Numbered from the stretch's first letter, positions 12,605 through 26,900 are shown. The stretch is DNA of 64,000 nt from Leptasterias polaris (GCA_037783415.1 JAZGTN010000002.1:2418001-2482000); one strand, 5' to 3'. The notes: generated by a model not told the origin, from the sequence alone. A program made the numbers and translations.

Positions 12605-15600
12605 TTAAAGTGAGGTCATGAAGGGCCTTAAATGTCAACAGAAGAATTTATCTTTTGTAGACATGTGCAGTGTTAAGTCCCCTAGGGATATATGTTTAAT
12701 CCCCATATTTTGGGATACATGTAGATCCTTTACTTAACATGTACTTCTTCCCTGTTTGAGGCAATTATTTTTTAAGTTTAATAAAGCAATCCATCTTGCC
12801 AGCAAATGATAGGCCCTACATGTTCTGTTGTGAACACTGTATTGCAGCATTGTAGCGAACCGCTTTTCCACAAATCCACTGCCAGTATTAAGCTACATGT
12901 AGTCAATAAAGCTTCCTCCATGACTACAGCAAAATCCTACATAATGCTGCATCCTTGTAGACTTGTGTGCAGTTAACATGACATTTAAGTACTCTGTATG
13001 TTCAGTGCATCTTAAACAAAATAGTTTATTCTATTTTCAAAGTGCGTGTATTATTTCAGTGTATGTTATTATTTAAAATTTTGCAAACTGAAGCATCTAA
13101 GAACGAAGTTTTGGGGTGTTGATTTAAGAAGAAAAATGTTGGGGAGGATAGATTTGGAAAATGTACAGAATGATTTACATTCTGCTTTGAACTCCTGTTT
13201 ACGCACATTTTTGTCTAATGAAGCATAGTCATAAACGTGGCCGAATTCATTTTACGATATCAGTGGCATCCATTCCAATTCAGTGCACCCTCCCCAAGGT
13301 ATTAGCCCAAATATTCCAACTCCAGCACTTTCCTTGATCTTGACACTGCCCCCTAAAAAGAAAATAATAATGTGAAGAAAAGAAATCAAAATTTACGATG
13401 GCATCTTTAGCTCTCAGGTCGGTGCAATCAATCTTGTCAGAGACTGGCCATGTGGTTGATATCAGAACTCCTCTAATTGGCCGAGCCCCTCTCAAGATCT
13501 GAACCCCCCCCCCCCCCCTCCCTTAAAGTTTACCAGCCTGGGCAGGCACATGGGTAATAAATTTGCTTTCCTGCCTTGCTGATGTGGTGAGCCAGGACAT
13601 GTCATGTTTAGTTACAAAGTACCTTGCTCAATGAGGTTGTGGATAAAGAAACATAAATTGAGATCTTTGTGAATGAAGAACCAGGAGGGAGTTTTTTTGT
13701 ACACATGTACTTTTTTCATTGTTGAAAAAGTGCAGTCAACTCTGACTTTTCTTTTTTCTTTTTCGGGGGTTCAATTAGGGAACTGGGTTTATCCTTTTCT
13801 TCCTAATTAAAACAATTGTACAAATGGCTGACTCAGATAGTACTAGCTTTTTAATTCACCATCATTTTGTGACCACGAATGTGAGAGTTTTCAATGAGAG
13901 TATTTGAGTGTAGAGATATAAAAGCTGTTAAAAAACCAAAAAAAACCAACCGTAAATTATTTTTCTTTTGTTCCCTTTCCCCCATTTTGATTAGTAACTT
14001 CCCTTGAAAAAAAAGACTAAGTAAGAAATTCCAGAACAACAATTGTTGTGCATATTGGTGTGCTTAAAGGGGAGAAAAGAGAGTGAATTTTAGTCTGCAA
14101 AAAGACTGAATTTTAGGTCTAGATGCCAATGTTCAAGTGACTGACTGAGGCCCAAGAGAATTAAAACACTAACAGAGGGAGGAGAGTTGTAACACCCCAA
14201 CACCCGCTGCCTTTCCTACCCTTGCTGGCTTTGATGTGCAGTAATTACTGCTCTTGGTCTAAACTCCAGTGCATTCAGAAGAAATACACTTGACCTCGAC
14301 CTCCAAACACATCACCCAGGGGCACTGACCTGCTGTACAGGTTGACAGAATAAGGAATGCGGCCGAATAGAATCCACCTAATGAATTGAAAGACCATTTT
14401 GTGAAAGTTAGAGAATTTTAATTGGGGGCTTGGGTAATTACATACCTTAGCTACATTCGACATAAATTTATGAGCACGTGTACACAAATAACAATTGTCA
14501 TAAACTTTTACATGCAGGTAATTGGAGATTTAAATTGATTTAAAAACACAAACATGTTTCGTAGAGGGATTTTGTTGTTTCACTGCGGTGCACTCGCGCA
14601 GGAAAATCTTTCACCACTGTGTAAACATTTCAGATTTATTATGGAGGGTATTAATGAGATGCAAGCTTTAATTGGTTTTGTGAATTTGTTCAATCAGGTC
14701 AGCGTACGAAAAAACCTGTTGTTGAAAAAGGTTTTTAGAAAAATATAGTATGGAGATTTTGTTGTAAGATAAGAAATCTACATTGTAACAGGCACGTAGC
14801 AACACTACTCTTATATTCATAGTCTTTCAAAAAAATGAAGTCAGACATCAACAATGTATGAATTTGTTCCTCCATCGAAGGTTGGCTCGGCGACGCGGTC
14901 ATCAGTATTTGGTTGATGTACTATGGTGTCGTTTACCCCAGTTGTAAACAAAACAAAATTTATTGAAAAGTGAAAATCGGGAGAGAATCCTCGATATATG
15001 TGGGTCAACAACAATAAAACAATAACGTGGACCCGGGGTGTGTTTACTGTAAATATCTGTTTATACTGTGACAGGTGACCTGGTTTTGATTTAGCGGGAA
15101 TTTGTTTTCTCCTTTTTTTCCTATGATTTTTTAAACCTCCTGATAACAACATACATGTTATGTGATATATGGGTACTAGTATAAACATGATGTTACTGTG
15201 TTATACACAAAATGAGTGTGAGAGATATGTCACAGATTTTGTGGGTACTTGTACAGTACAAGTACATTGGTACACTGACATTGTAGGCCAACATGGGTGT
15301 ATATTTTTGGAAGAACTTGTCTTTGAAACTTGTACGTGGTGCGAGACAAATTTCAAATTTGAAAATCTTCCTGATTACCACCTACAGTTTTACAGTCTAG
15401 GATGATTGTCCATGTCATTGTTTTTTATTTATATTATTTGAAAATGAAAGTAATTATCTAATAATTTGAGGGGAACAAATTCCAATGCTTTGGTATAAAA
15501 ACCACGTATCACTTGTCCATAATGCAGTTTTAGCTCAACATCTGAATATGCCATCCACCAGTGTAATGTGTATTTGAATACAGTAAATGACTGCAAGCAC

Positions 15601-16471
15601 AAATTACAAACCAGTGCAGAAATGTAGGGAATAATAAATACACAATCTGCATTCAACTGACAGTCCCATAGCCCACTCATCCTGTCCATCCTTAGGAAAT
15701 ATGGCCACCCCAGGTCAAAGGTCATAAGTTAAAGAGTTCAACAGACAGGCAGGGGAGCCCACAACTCATTGTGCCCTAGCCCCACTGGGGTTTCTGGCAC
15801 GATAAACTGGCGCTACGTTGAACTCGGGCCAAGCTTCTTGCAAATTACAATCAGGATGATCTATTGCTGTTTAGAGACCCAGGTTAGATGGAGTTCCTTG
15901 GGTCGCAAAAGACGTTTATTGTGAACAAAGGCTGAAAAGAAAATTGGAACGGAATGCAATCTGTTTTTTTATTTTTATTTTTTTTGGGGGGGAGGGGGGT
16001 TCTTTTAAGTTTTATTTGTGTTGGGGATCAATGGGATGGGAGTAGCATTGTATGAAATGTGTTGGCTGAAATAAACAAGTGGACAGATTGTTGGAAAACA
16101 AAGTCTTAAATGGTTGTGAAAAGATATGAGATGCAGTTTTAGCGAGAGGAAAGCAGTGTGTATTATGTAGGCCTACATGTACTTGTTTGGTTACACAAAC
16201 TTAGTTTGTAATGTGTGTGCATGAGAAGCTGTTTGCTGTCAATAATTTTCAATATTTTCAATGTATTTTACAGTCAGTGGGGGTAGGGGGTGTCAGTTGA
16301 AGAATTTGTATTTATTTGACGGTGTTGAATTTGTAGACTAGAAAGGTTTGGATTGTCTTTGGGGTGGGAAGGCAATGTGGTTAATATATTATGGCATTCA
16401 ACAAGAAACTAGTTTGTTTGTAAACTACTTAGATTTGTAATGGATGAGCAGGCCATTTACTCTGTTCTTGT

Positions 16472-16625
16472 TAGGGCAAGGTGGATTTTTTTAGTATACT
16501 CTTGGGCACCTCCTTGAGGGAAATTTAAATTTCTACCGGAACATTTCAAAGGGCACAAAGGCAGCAACCAAGGGGCATGAAGCGATTGCCTTTGTTGCCT
16601 CAGTGAAGTATCAGACCTGGATGAG
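16472..16625 (+). repeat. Dispersed repeat, GGGCAAGG...GGGGCATGAAG family
   Basis: It shares ordered blocks GGGCAAGGT, GGGCACCTC, CATTTCAA-GGGCAC, GGGGCATGAAG and GTGAAGTAT with 18003-18150. Two further copies in opposite orientation lie at 42598-42765. No coding frame. Confidence 0.5.
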
Positions 16626-17101
16626 TGTGTCGTGTGTTAGAATAGTTGTGTATGTAAAATGTAAATGTGCTTGTAATACTCAAAACGTGGGTAAATGGTC
16701 CTGCAGGTAATTTTGCTCTTTCTATGGTTTGGAAATGATAGTTTTCCTGTGGAGTCAAAGTTCTTTATTCAGTCTATTATCAATCAACCAACTAATCAAT
16801 CAATCAATCAATCGTTAAACTCATAAGGGCCAATCCGATAGCCATTGGGAAGGATTTAACAGTTTTGAACATTGGTATTGAAGGAGACTGATGTTGGATG
16901 ATTCTTCCACATCCAAGGTGTAGTGATGAGGGAAAAGCATAAAACCCCCAAAAGTTTTTGCTTCTTGGAATGAAAAAAGACCAAACAATTATCTCTCAAA
17001 ACCTGGCCATAATTCCTGAGAATCATTGTTGTGGATTACAATATCCACAGAACAAACTTGAAGTCGATCTAAATATTGTACTTTTCTCTTTATCTTCACA
17101 G

Positions 17102-17885
17102 GTATGGTTGAAGCAAAATTCCGACGCAGCGATATCGAGAGTGAATCCTGGTCAGAGTTCCCTGTCCACTTCACACCCTTAAAGGTTCAGTCCGTCCTCC
17201 TCTCCAGACTGTCCTGGAATTCCAGCAGTGTGTTCCCATACAGGGCGAAGCTTGGCCAGGGTGGACTCTACGCCGACCAGATGGTGGGCATCCTGGGCTC
17301 ACATTCCGGGGCGGTTAGGGCAACGTACGGCCCATTCACCGTGGAAGGCAGCTTGGAGAAGGAGAGAAACGATTCCAGCATGTTGGACTTTGACGTCAAG
17401 GCCGAAGTTGCGACTCGTTTTGTCTCACCGCACAACTCACGGATTCAAATCCTATTTTTGCTCAGAGCAAAACATTCGGGTATCAAAACTATGCCCTGTC
17501 TAAGAGCAAGAGCCCACTTCAATGGAGCTGAGGTGGTCGCAGCTTGTACCCCATCAGCGACATCTTCATCTTGTCTGACCCAGATAATGATTCCACCCGA
17601 TTGGTGGCAGGCGAGGGAATCAACGAGCATCCAAACGCTTCAGGTATCTTACTCGGTGCGTACGCCCCCGAACAGTAACTGCCTGGCGGGAACCAGTGAC
17701 TTGCTGGTCCCCGAGCGTAGTTTAGGTGATGTCCAGTTCCAGCAAAGACAAGAAGCTCTGAAGACCATCAAGGAAAATGAATACATCTGGCTTCACATCC
17801 CGAAGATGGACGTCGCTGTTAAAGAACGCTTTCAGATTGCTGTATCGATTCATCAAAACTTCACCGCTCCCAACTGCCTAATAAG
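17102..17885 (+). CDS. TMEM132: TMEM132 exon: N-terminal ectodomain
   Basis: The acceptor is a pyrimidine-rich tract ending in CACAG at 17101; the donor is AAG|GTGAGG at 17886. The exon opens with the last two bases of a split codon and closes after two bases of an Arg codon. It encodes about 260 residues corresponding to the TMEM132 N-terminal domain. YGPF lies near 17326. A Cys cluster (PCLRAR, then two further Cys) precedes a PPDWW motif, as in vertebrate members. N-glycosylation sequons are NSS, NDS and NFT. The ATG at 17104 is internal and is probably not the true start, because no signal peptide follows it. Base composition is clearly richer in GC than the flanking introns. Confidence 0.9.
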
Positions 17886-17898
17886 GTGAGGATGATCG

Positions 17899-17929
<31 letters not shown>

Positions 17930-20900
17930 GGTGAAGGGTTTTTAATTTATTTGTGATATTTAGATGTACTGTACATTGCTAGGTCTAGACCTGATACTTT
18001 GTTCTTGTATAAGGGCAAGGTAGTTTTTCACTGAGAAAGGGCACCTCTGTGAGGACAATTTTAACTTGTATTGGACCATTTCAAGGGGCACCAAGGTAAT
18101 GAATTGGGGCATGAAGGCAATTGCCCCTGTGAAGTATGCATGCCCAAGTATGTATTAAAGTGGACTCTACATTGTAAATGGTCCAGTTCAGTTTACCTTG
18201 TCATAAAGACCTGGATTGCCAATTTTACCCCAACCCTAACAAAGGGAACTTTTGTTAGTAAAATAAAAATTACAACTTTTCAAAACAAACATTTAATGCC
18301 AAAATGTAAACCTCATCATCACCAAAAAATCGGCAACTGGCCCTGACTAAAAACACTCTGTTTACAGATGTCAGTGGTATGGCAGAAATCTACACAAGCA
18401 GAATAGGAATTATTGAGTTGTGAAAATGAAAACAGCCCCCCCCAACCTGAAACAGTAAAATCATTGTCCCTGCAAAAGTTCATGCTAGTTGTTGTAAGCA
18501 GCATGGAGCTAGCTAGGTTTATTTTGTATCAACCTTGTAGACCTTCCATTGCCGGCAGTGTTTATTTGCCTCTGATCTACCTACTCATGGAGTCTCTGTT
18601 TTGTTTGGGACATGTAAATTAACTTGATCCGTTTTCTGCCAGTGCCCATTACGCTTTCTTAGATCACCTTACATTTACCTGATGTAGAAACTGGCGGGGA
18701 GCCAGCCAGGTACTTTACTGGTGGACAAATAAACAGGCGGAATAGTTTCTGTAAATTAAGGTCTGTATGTTAGTGTAGCTGCCCTTCATGACGTAAGCAT
18801 GGACATGATGGAGGAAGTGACACATGTGTGTGGGTACTTACAGTATGTATTAATGTAAAATGTCAATGTACAATGTCGCTGGGCAGTTACTACCACCAGC
18901 CCCTATTTCATATAGCTACTTAGCAGAAGACATTGCTTAAAAATATTCTGCTAAGCAAAACTATGCAGGATACCAGTCACAGATTGTGCATGGGTCTTGA
19001 CATTTTGGCTAGTAAAATTATTCCTGTAAGCTTAATTTGTTTGGCCTCAAGACAGAGCAGTCTGAATTTGTGGCTTTGGCGTTGGCTATGTTTGGCTTCA
19101 TACATAGCTGGGGCTATGGTTGGCTTCATGACTGTGGCTTAGGCTATGGTTGGCCTTTTGTATGCAGCAATGCCATTCTATCCAAACTTCTGTTCTGAAA
19201 CAACTAAGGGTGGACGATATGACGATATTATCGTCGCTATACGATATTGAAACAATATCGACAATGTCGATGATGGTTTTTAAAAATATTGAAATATCAC
19301 GATATTCGCGATATTATATAAAATAGACGATATGGTTTTAAAGAAAGCTTTATCACGCTTTTTCCGTTCAAAGGGTTCCAATTTATGTAGGCCATTCAAT
19401 AATTTGGACGGCGACCAGGCCTCAATATTTGTAAACGCTAGTTTTTTTTTTATGTAACTGCCGCAAAATCAGACTCAGTTGAATGAATTGGGACTTTAGA
19501 ATTGTATATCAAAGGAAACCGGTCCCATTGTGTACGTCTTCCCTTCTAGCCATGGTTGTTTTTCTTCGAGGTACAATGTATCGCCGAACGTGATGCACAG
19601 GCTGATTGGCTGATTTCTGACTGGCCGCTTTCCGATTGGCCGAAATTCACTAGATTGGCGTGAATAATTATGATGTCATGCTTCTCACAGCGCTGCCATT
19701 CAATAGTATTTATCACTTCGATCCCGCGGATGTTCTTGCTCCTAACTTAGTAAACTTTATAGTAAGGGGGTGAAGGAAGGGCGTGTAGCCGTGGGAGCGA
19801 AAAGGCGAGGGAAATTCACTTGAGGAGAAATCACTGCGTGGTCGGGAAAATGTTTCTACATAACACGCACATGTACGGTATCGGAATAAACATCGGAATA
19901 AACGTCGAGGCACCAGCTTTTAGAGAGCGCAAGTTCAATCGTTGAGGTAAAACCATGAATTAATTGTGTCGGAGCCAGTTATAAAAATCACATAAAAATG
20001 TAAGACGTTTTGTTTTCATGGAATATGGATATTAAATTCAGTGATTTTTTCTCAGCGGTTTATCCATACAGTCATGTCTTGTTTGTTATTCTATTGCTCA
20101 TGTCCTCCCTGCGGTAAAACCGTTTTTCCGTGTTAGAAAATTGTTCACGATATATCGACATATCAGCGATATTAACCCAACGGTATATCGCCAGTCAAAA
20201 TTTACGATATCGTCCAGGGTTAGAAACAACTTTGGCCACGTGTCAGAATTCAGCAACTTTGGCCTATGGCTATGGCTTCATGTATGTCAGCATGTATGTC
20301 AGCAGCGATAGCATTGAAGTAGCTGCCCTTTCAGTCTAAGTCACTTCTGAATTTGTCAATTTGGACATGCCCTTACCCATTGTAGATTAAGGTTTGTTGC
20401 CCCACTAAGGCCACCAACCAGGGCTCGAATTTGGGGAGAAAATCCACAAGACTACAGGGCTTGTAGCTCAAAATCTTTACTGGACCAGCCATTTTTTTAC
20501 AAGACCAGATTTAAAATGTGAAAAAGAAGAAAAAAATTGCTGCCACAGTTTAACATGCATTTGACTGCTTTTATATGAACCAGAACTGAGACAAGTAAGA
20601 GAAGAGTATACTTGATTACTCATACAATTGAAAGATAATTTATTAGACCCAAAGTCAACATTTGAACATAATTTGTTTATGTTATTCAATTGAAAAACAC
20701 AAGACCATCGGACTTGTTAGGTCATAAGTTTACTGGCCCAACACTAAAATTACTGGCCTCGGGCCTGTGGTCCAGTGTAAAATTCGAGCCCTGCCAACCC
20801 AAACTGGCTTTGTGGCCTAAATAATATGTGTAATTCTAAACCTCCGTATGTACGGTACAACCACTTTAGGTATTGCGTTAACCTGCCCCATTTTTATGAA

Positions 20901-23900
20901 AAACAAACATACGCGTAAAATATTATAAATGTATGAATGTGCACTCTGCTGTGTAGCAAATATTGTATATCCAAAAAGCATTCATACTGCAGCGAGAGGC
21001 TTGCACACGCAAACTTTCATCCAATTCACTCAAATGTCGCTCTGAATTTAGCCACGCCGATGCTTGATGGTTGAGACACACTGTGCTGGCCCGGTGAAGG
21101 TGGCGGTACCCACTGATATGGGACCTTGCGTCCTCCACCATGCCAAACAGAAACAAGCCGCCCCGAAGCTGCCTGCACAGACCACTCACAGTCCTACCTG
21201 GGTCGAGACCCGATTTCCAGGGGCCGTCTTTGTGTGTGGCGCGGTGGCGAATGTCAAGACGCACTGTGTTTGGCTTACAGTGAAGTTTGCACGCTCCCCG
21301 CTGGTTCGAACGCTGCGTTGCGGAATGTTGTTATTCCAGGGAGGGGAGGAGTAACAAAACAAAAAATTGTTATTAAATGAGTAACTTTTCAAGGAAAATA
21401 CAGTGAAAGTGTGTGTGCAAGAACCTTGGAATATGTTTGTCTTACCTTGTCTAAACAGCACTGTAATTTGTTTTATCTGTTCATTTTGCTCATTTTTAAA
21501 ATTTGTTTAATCTATTTATTTTGAATGTAGATTTTGAAAAAATTTAATTTCTCGAAAATATTTTAAGGATAAAGACTTTTTAAAGTGATGTAATAGTTCA
21601 GTGTACATGTGAAATTATTTGTTGAGAGCCTGTTTACTTGTCTTGTGTATATTTTCTTCTCAACCCCCTTACCAAGAGTGGCTTTTAGCCTTGTTTGGGG
21701 CAAACTTGCTAAATGCAACAATATGCACCAAATGGTAATAGTTGTTGTAATCTGTTGCATTTGGCAGTCAACTGAGATGTCATTCTTTGACTGAATTTGT
21801 TGCATTTAGCAGTCAAGTGACTTCATATTGGTGTTGCATTTTGTTGTATTTGGCAGTCAACTCGAATTCATACCTTGATGGAATTTGTTGCATTTAGCAG
21901 CCAAGTGATTTTACTTGTTATGTAAGCTCTAAATCATGCCTCATTATGCAATTGTGTGTAAACTTAGAGCTTGGGTGCTTCCATTGTTTCTGAACAAAGC
22001 AGCCACACACCACAGGAAGAATGACTTGGATATTGTTGCATTTGGCAGAGTTCATGGTCCCACATTAGCCAAGTCACCACTACACTTATGTGCATACTGT
22101 TGCATTTAGCAGGGCAAACACCCTGGCTCAATCCTAACACAAACAACATGCCTGCACAATGCAACAAAATCCCTTGTTGCATTTTGTTGCATATGGCATG
22201 GTTCTCATTTCAACTGTGTTGCATTCTGTTGTATTTGGCAGGGTATGTAGAGGGACCCTAATGGGGGTTAGGGTTAATTAAAGGGTCTGTATACGTTTGA
22301 TAAAGACTTTGAAAATTAGTGACAATAAAAACTTACGGGTAAAAAGTACAGCAGCTTTTGTTACCATAAAGCATTTTGAGAAACATTTCACTTCAAAGTA
22401 ATGTGGTTTATGGAAAAAGGTATCAGGTTTTATGACCCAAATTTGAATCTGAGAAACGTCTCTGAGACGTTTCTCAGATTGTGCATTCCTATAGGAAATA
22501 TTCTACCTGTGTGGACATATTTGTCTGTTTTTTCGGCGATCTAAAAAACACTACCACCTTTTGAAGTGAACTTTTTTCACAGGTTAGTTTTATTGTATAG
22601 TATGTCTACATTTATATAGGGTTAAAACAATCGAACGGTTCCAAAAACCAAAGGTCTACTTTGCCTTTAAAATATACATTTTAAATGCATTTATTATAGA
22701 TGTATAAACTTACAATGATTATCATGTGTGCAAAGAGCACCGCTGTACAATAGGAGATAAGGGGCCATTAATTTTCCCCATTTTAACATAATAATGAGAT
22801 GACCATCAATCCATATTGTTTGAAAGGTCTCCAGTTGATAACGACAAAATAGCAAACTTTACTTTTTATCAAGGAATAATTGTTTGGCACAAACGAGGAC
22901 AAATTTATTTCAGTCATTATTTATGAGGCTGCAAGGATGTGCCTTGTTACATGTGTATTAGACTCTTCATGTCAAGGCCATCAGTTTTATATGAAGAAAA
23001 GCAGACCATTTTTATTATTTTTATTAGAGACGTTTTACTCCTTAGTTTAAAGGGAATGTGAACATTTGGTTTGTGGAACCGTTCGATTTTTTGAATCCTA
23101 TATAAATGTAGATATATAGGGAGCCTACAATTAAGGGTGGATGATATGACGATATTATCGTCACTATTCGATATTGAAACAATATCGACAATGTCGATGA
23201 TGGTTTTAAAAAATATCCAAATATCGCGATATTATATAAAATAGACGATATGGTTTTAAAGAAAACTTAATCACGCTTTTTCCGTTCAAAGGGTTCCAAT
23301 TTTTGTAGTCCATTCAAATATTTGTAAACGCCAGGTTTTTTTAATGTAAATGCCGCAAAATCAGACTCAGTTGAATGAATTGGGGCTTTGAAATATATAT
23401 CGAAGGAAACCGGTCCCATTGTGTACGTCTTCCCATCTAGCCATGGTTGGTTTTTTTTTATTCGTGGTATCGCCGAACGTGATGCACAGGCTGATTGGCC
23501 GATTTCTGACGGCCGCTTTCCGATTGACCAAAATTCACTAGATTGGCGTGAATAATTATGACGTCATGCTTCTCACAGCGCTGCCATTTAATAGTATTTA
23601 TCACCTCGATCCCGCAGATATGCTTGCTCCTAACTTAGTAAACTTTATAGTAAGGGGGTGAAGGAAGGGCGTGTAGCCGTGGGAGCGAAATAGCGAGGGA
23701 AATTCCCTTGATGAGAAATCGCTGCGTGGTCGGGAAACGTCGGGAGAACGTTGAGGTAAAACCATGAATTAATTGTGTCGGAGCCAGTTATAAAAATCAC
23801 ATAAAAATGTAAGACGTTTTGTTTTCATGGAATATGGATATTAAATTCAGTGATTTTTTCTCAGCGGTTTATCCATACAGTCATGTCTTGTTTGTTATTC

Positions 23901-26900
23901 TATTGCTCATTCGTCCCTGCGCGCGGTAAAACCGTTTTTCCGTGTTCGAAATTTTGTTCACGATATATCGACATTTCGGCGATATTAACCCAACGATATA
24001 TCGCCAGTCAAAATTTACGATATCGTCCAGGGCTACCTACTCAAGTAACCCGTGAAAATTTCAAAGGTGGTAGCGTTTTTGAGAAGAATAATCCGTAATT
24101 GGAATACACATCCTGAGAATTGTATCTGACAGTAATGTTTCTTAGATTACAATTTGGGGCATAAAAACTGATACCTTTTTCCATAACCACATTACTTCAA
24201 AGCGAAATGAATCACAAAATGCTTTATACTATCGAAAGCAAGCCGCTGTACTTCAAACCAAGTAAGTTTTTATTGCCATTAATTTTAAGAGTGATTGCCA
24301 AACGCATACCTTCCCTTTAAACCCGCTGATAAATTTGTTCACCATGTGGCAATGAGACAAGGCATGTGATATCACACCCCACCAGTCCACTGTTACATGT
24401 ATCCTCATTTTTTATCTTCCATTCCTCGATGTCGCCCACAGTCCAACAGGAAAAAACCCAGCGTGGTGTATTTTAAGTGAATAAGTGCCATTTTGTGGCA
24501 CTGGCTATGTGTCCTCTCGGTAAACTGACAACATCTTTTGTTCTTTCATTCCTTCTCCCAATTAGTTGTCCTAATCAGCCTGTCAACTGGAATTTAAACA
24601 TATATCCCTCACAATGAAACTCTCTTTATAACAACCCTAAAGGCTATTAGATTTTTTATTGCGAATTTGATTGATTCCAGGGCCAGGGTATACTTTTTTT
24701 TTCTTCTTCCCCTTTTCTGGAGGAATGCTTGTTCCGTTGTTTGGTCGGGGATGTATGCTTTTTCACGTCATGTCCAACTCACTCAGGCCATTAATTCCTC
24801 ATGATTCCAAACCCTGTTATCCTTAATAAGTGAACAACCATTTCAATCAATCCTCACTTTGTACACAACAAAATAATCCAATTTCGCTGTTCCTCGGTGC
24901 ACCTCGGTCCTCCTGTGCTTCCCTCGATCAAATCAAAAACTCCAAACTAGGCATTCTGTTTTTCCGCCCTTTCTGTCTTCCCTTGGTCTCTGCTACCTTT
25001 CACAGAGCACACACACTGTTATTTCCCAATTACCCTCGCCCGATTGTGCCAAATTGATACACTACTAGCCATGGGACATTTGGGAGCAGAAACAAAATCT
25101 GGGACACTACAATATCTTGAAGGGCCCTCCCACGATTGGTCGGAGTTGGTGGGCGGTCGGCTCGGACGGTCTCGGATAATTACCTGGTGCGAAGACATTG
25201 GCAGGTGCGCAGTCGAAGCACAGGGAGGGGGGACCGGTGTCCTGCCGTCACCAGCGGTGTGTCCCCTCACCTGACCAGCAAGGGGCAAATCTCATCCAAT
25301 CAACACGTAATTTGCCACAGTTTCTGTAATGTTATTTTCCCTCTTAGAAACTGTTACATTATCTTAGTCATCGATACACTGCTGCTCAAAGAATGTCAGT
25401 TCACTTTGCAAATATTTGTTATTGGCCCTCTCCGTTGATATAATCTTGTGTGCATTTGCTTATTAAATTTGGGGATTTTGTAACAATGTTAGCAGACGCT
25501 TGTGTGGCACTATTGTTTAACTGTGGACTCAAACAAAGTTTGAAAGACCTTACTTGATGTGTCATGCTGAATGGTATGAATACCTACCTTCTTTACTTGT
25601 CCTCTATAACAACCCTTAATCTTTCTGTAGAGCAAGGACCTACTCTTTCCCATATCACATTTGGCTGGTCTTAGTGCGTGTCTGTTTTGGCAGGATTTTG
25701 TTGTGCTACTCGTTCCCTTTTCTTCACACTGTTTTTCTAACAGTTGGAAGTGTGTAATTCTGTAGCCTGAGGAGAAATGTGTACTCAAAACAGTCTTTTG
25801 AAAAACAAATTGTGGTCAAAAAGTTTTTTTTTTTCCAGTACACAAGGAAGGCACACAAGTGACATCCGATACCATATTTGGCCAACAGAAGTTGAGTGTG
25901 GAAAACTTGAGAATGAGACCTACTTTGTTTATAAAACCTCTAGTTTTTATGATATGGGACTGCAAATCCTCAGAATTGTAGCACCCTGGAGATTCATGGC
26001 ACTTCATTCTCCTTTGGAGCAGAGATGAAAACCAGACCTGACTGGCATCTTGTCCAGAACTTTTCTTATTTTTTGGTATCACCCCCTTGATAATTTAATA
26101 CTGCATTTTCTTTGTGTTACACTTCCACCTTGAAAATAAGGAGGTTTTAGGTACTTCTGGGTTTTCCTTTTTTAAAATCTTTCACGGTCCTCATCACAGG
26201 TGAAATCATCCTCAACTCGTTCGCTGTTGGTTTGTTTTTTCAAATAAATAAATATAGTATTTTCAAGAGCTTATTTGCCTGTATTCAAGAATGTCCATTG
26301 CCCATTTTCACATCTGTGCTTGAATTTGGCGAGAATAAAAATAACGACTGAAGCTTAAAGTCACCTGGAAATAGATTTTTTTTTTTTTTTAATATAAGGG
26401 TTAACAATAAAACAATTTTTTGAGTAATTGTTTGTCAGTATTTATATGTTAAAAAAATAGATAAAGTTGTTTGGGGGCGACTCCGCCCATCCCTTTTTGT
26501 GACGTCAATCGAGGAAGACTGCGCCTCGATTGAACATCGACCCCACTCGAACTTGCCTGCATTTACGTTGTATATACACGTGCAAGTAGTGAGATTGTAC
26601 GTTTCGTTTGGTTATCCAAAAGGGTTTTTTCTTGCATTTTTCCAGCGAAAATTGCTGCTGGATGCAGCAAAACGACTAAAGATGGGGTCAGCCAGCATTT
26701 TCTTCCTGCAGATCCCAAATATAGGCAGTTACGGGCATCGAAAGTTAGGCTAACGAGGGCAAAGTGGTCCGGTCCGACGTCGTTTTCAGCGCTATGCAGC
26801 GAACACGGATAGCCCGGGGATTTTTTCGTTAGTAATAGTGTGCAAGGGAAGTTGCAGTGAAGCTTAGGTTACCAGTGAAATGTTTCTGGTGGAAAAACAA

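Larger units (their letters stand above)
1..17101. other. Upstream region: no recognised exon
   Basis: All longer frames here are short and unlike any protein I recognise, and the sequence is AT-rich with poly-C tracts and repeats. The phase of the 17102 exon requires an upstream exon ending after the first base of a codon. I could not find a Met plus hydrophobic signal peptide plus GT donor in that phase, so the first exon may lie outside the window. Apart from the repeats listed separately, nothing else is seen. Confidence 0.6.
22282..24316. mobile_element. TTAA-flanked fold-back element, interrupted by a nested insertion
   Basis: TTAA lies at 22278-22281 and 24317-24320. The left arm (about 22282-22560) pairs with the reverse complement of 24036-24316; shared blocks include AATAAAAACTTAC and GGTATCAG. 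An inner pair, about 22600-22672 with 23048-23116, carries ATCGAACGGTTCCA. The ATATCG element lies between the inner and outer right-arm blocks. A central loop of about 375 bp shows nothing identifiable. Confidence 0.6.

Noticed and set aside
20923..21354. A GC-richer patch open on both strands, a possible unrelated exon
   Set aside because: No family resemblance, no paired splice sites that make a consistent phase with TMEM132, and both strands are open, so coding cannot be argued.
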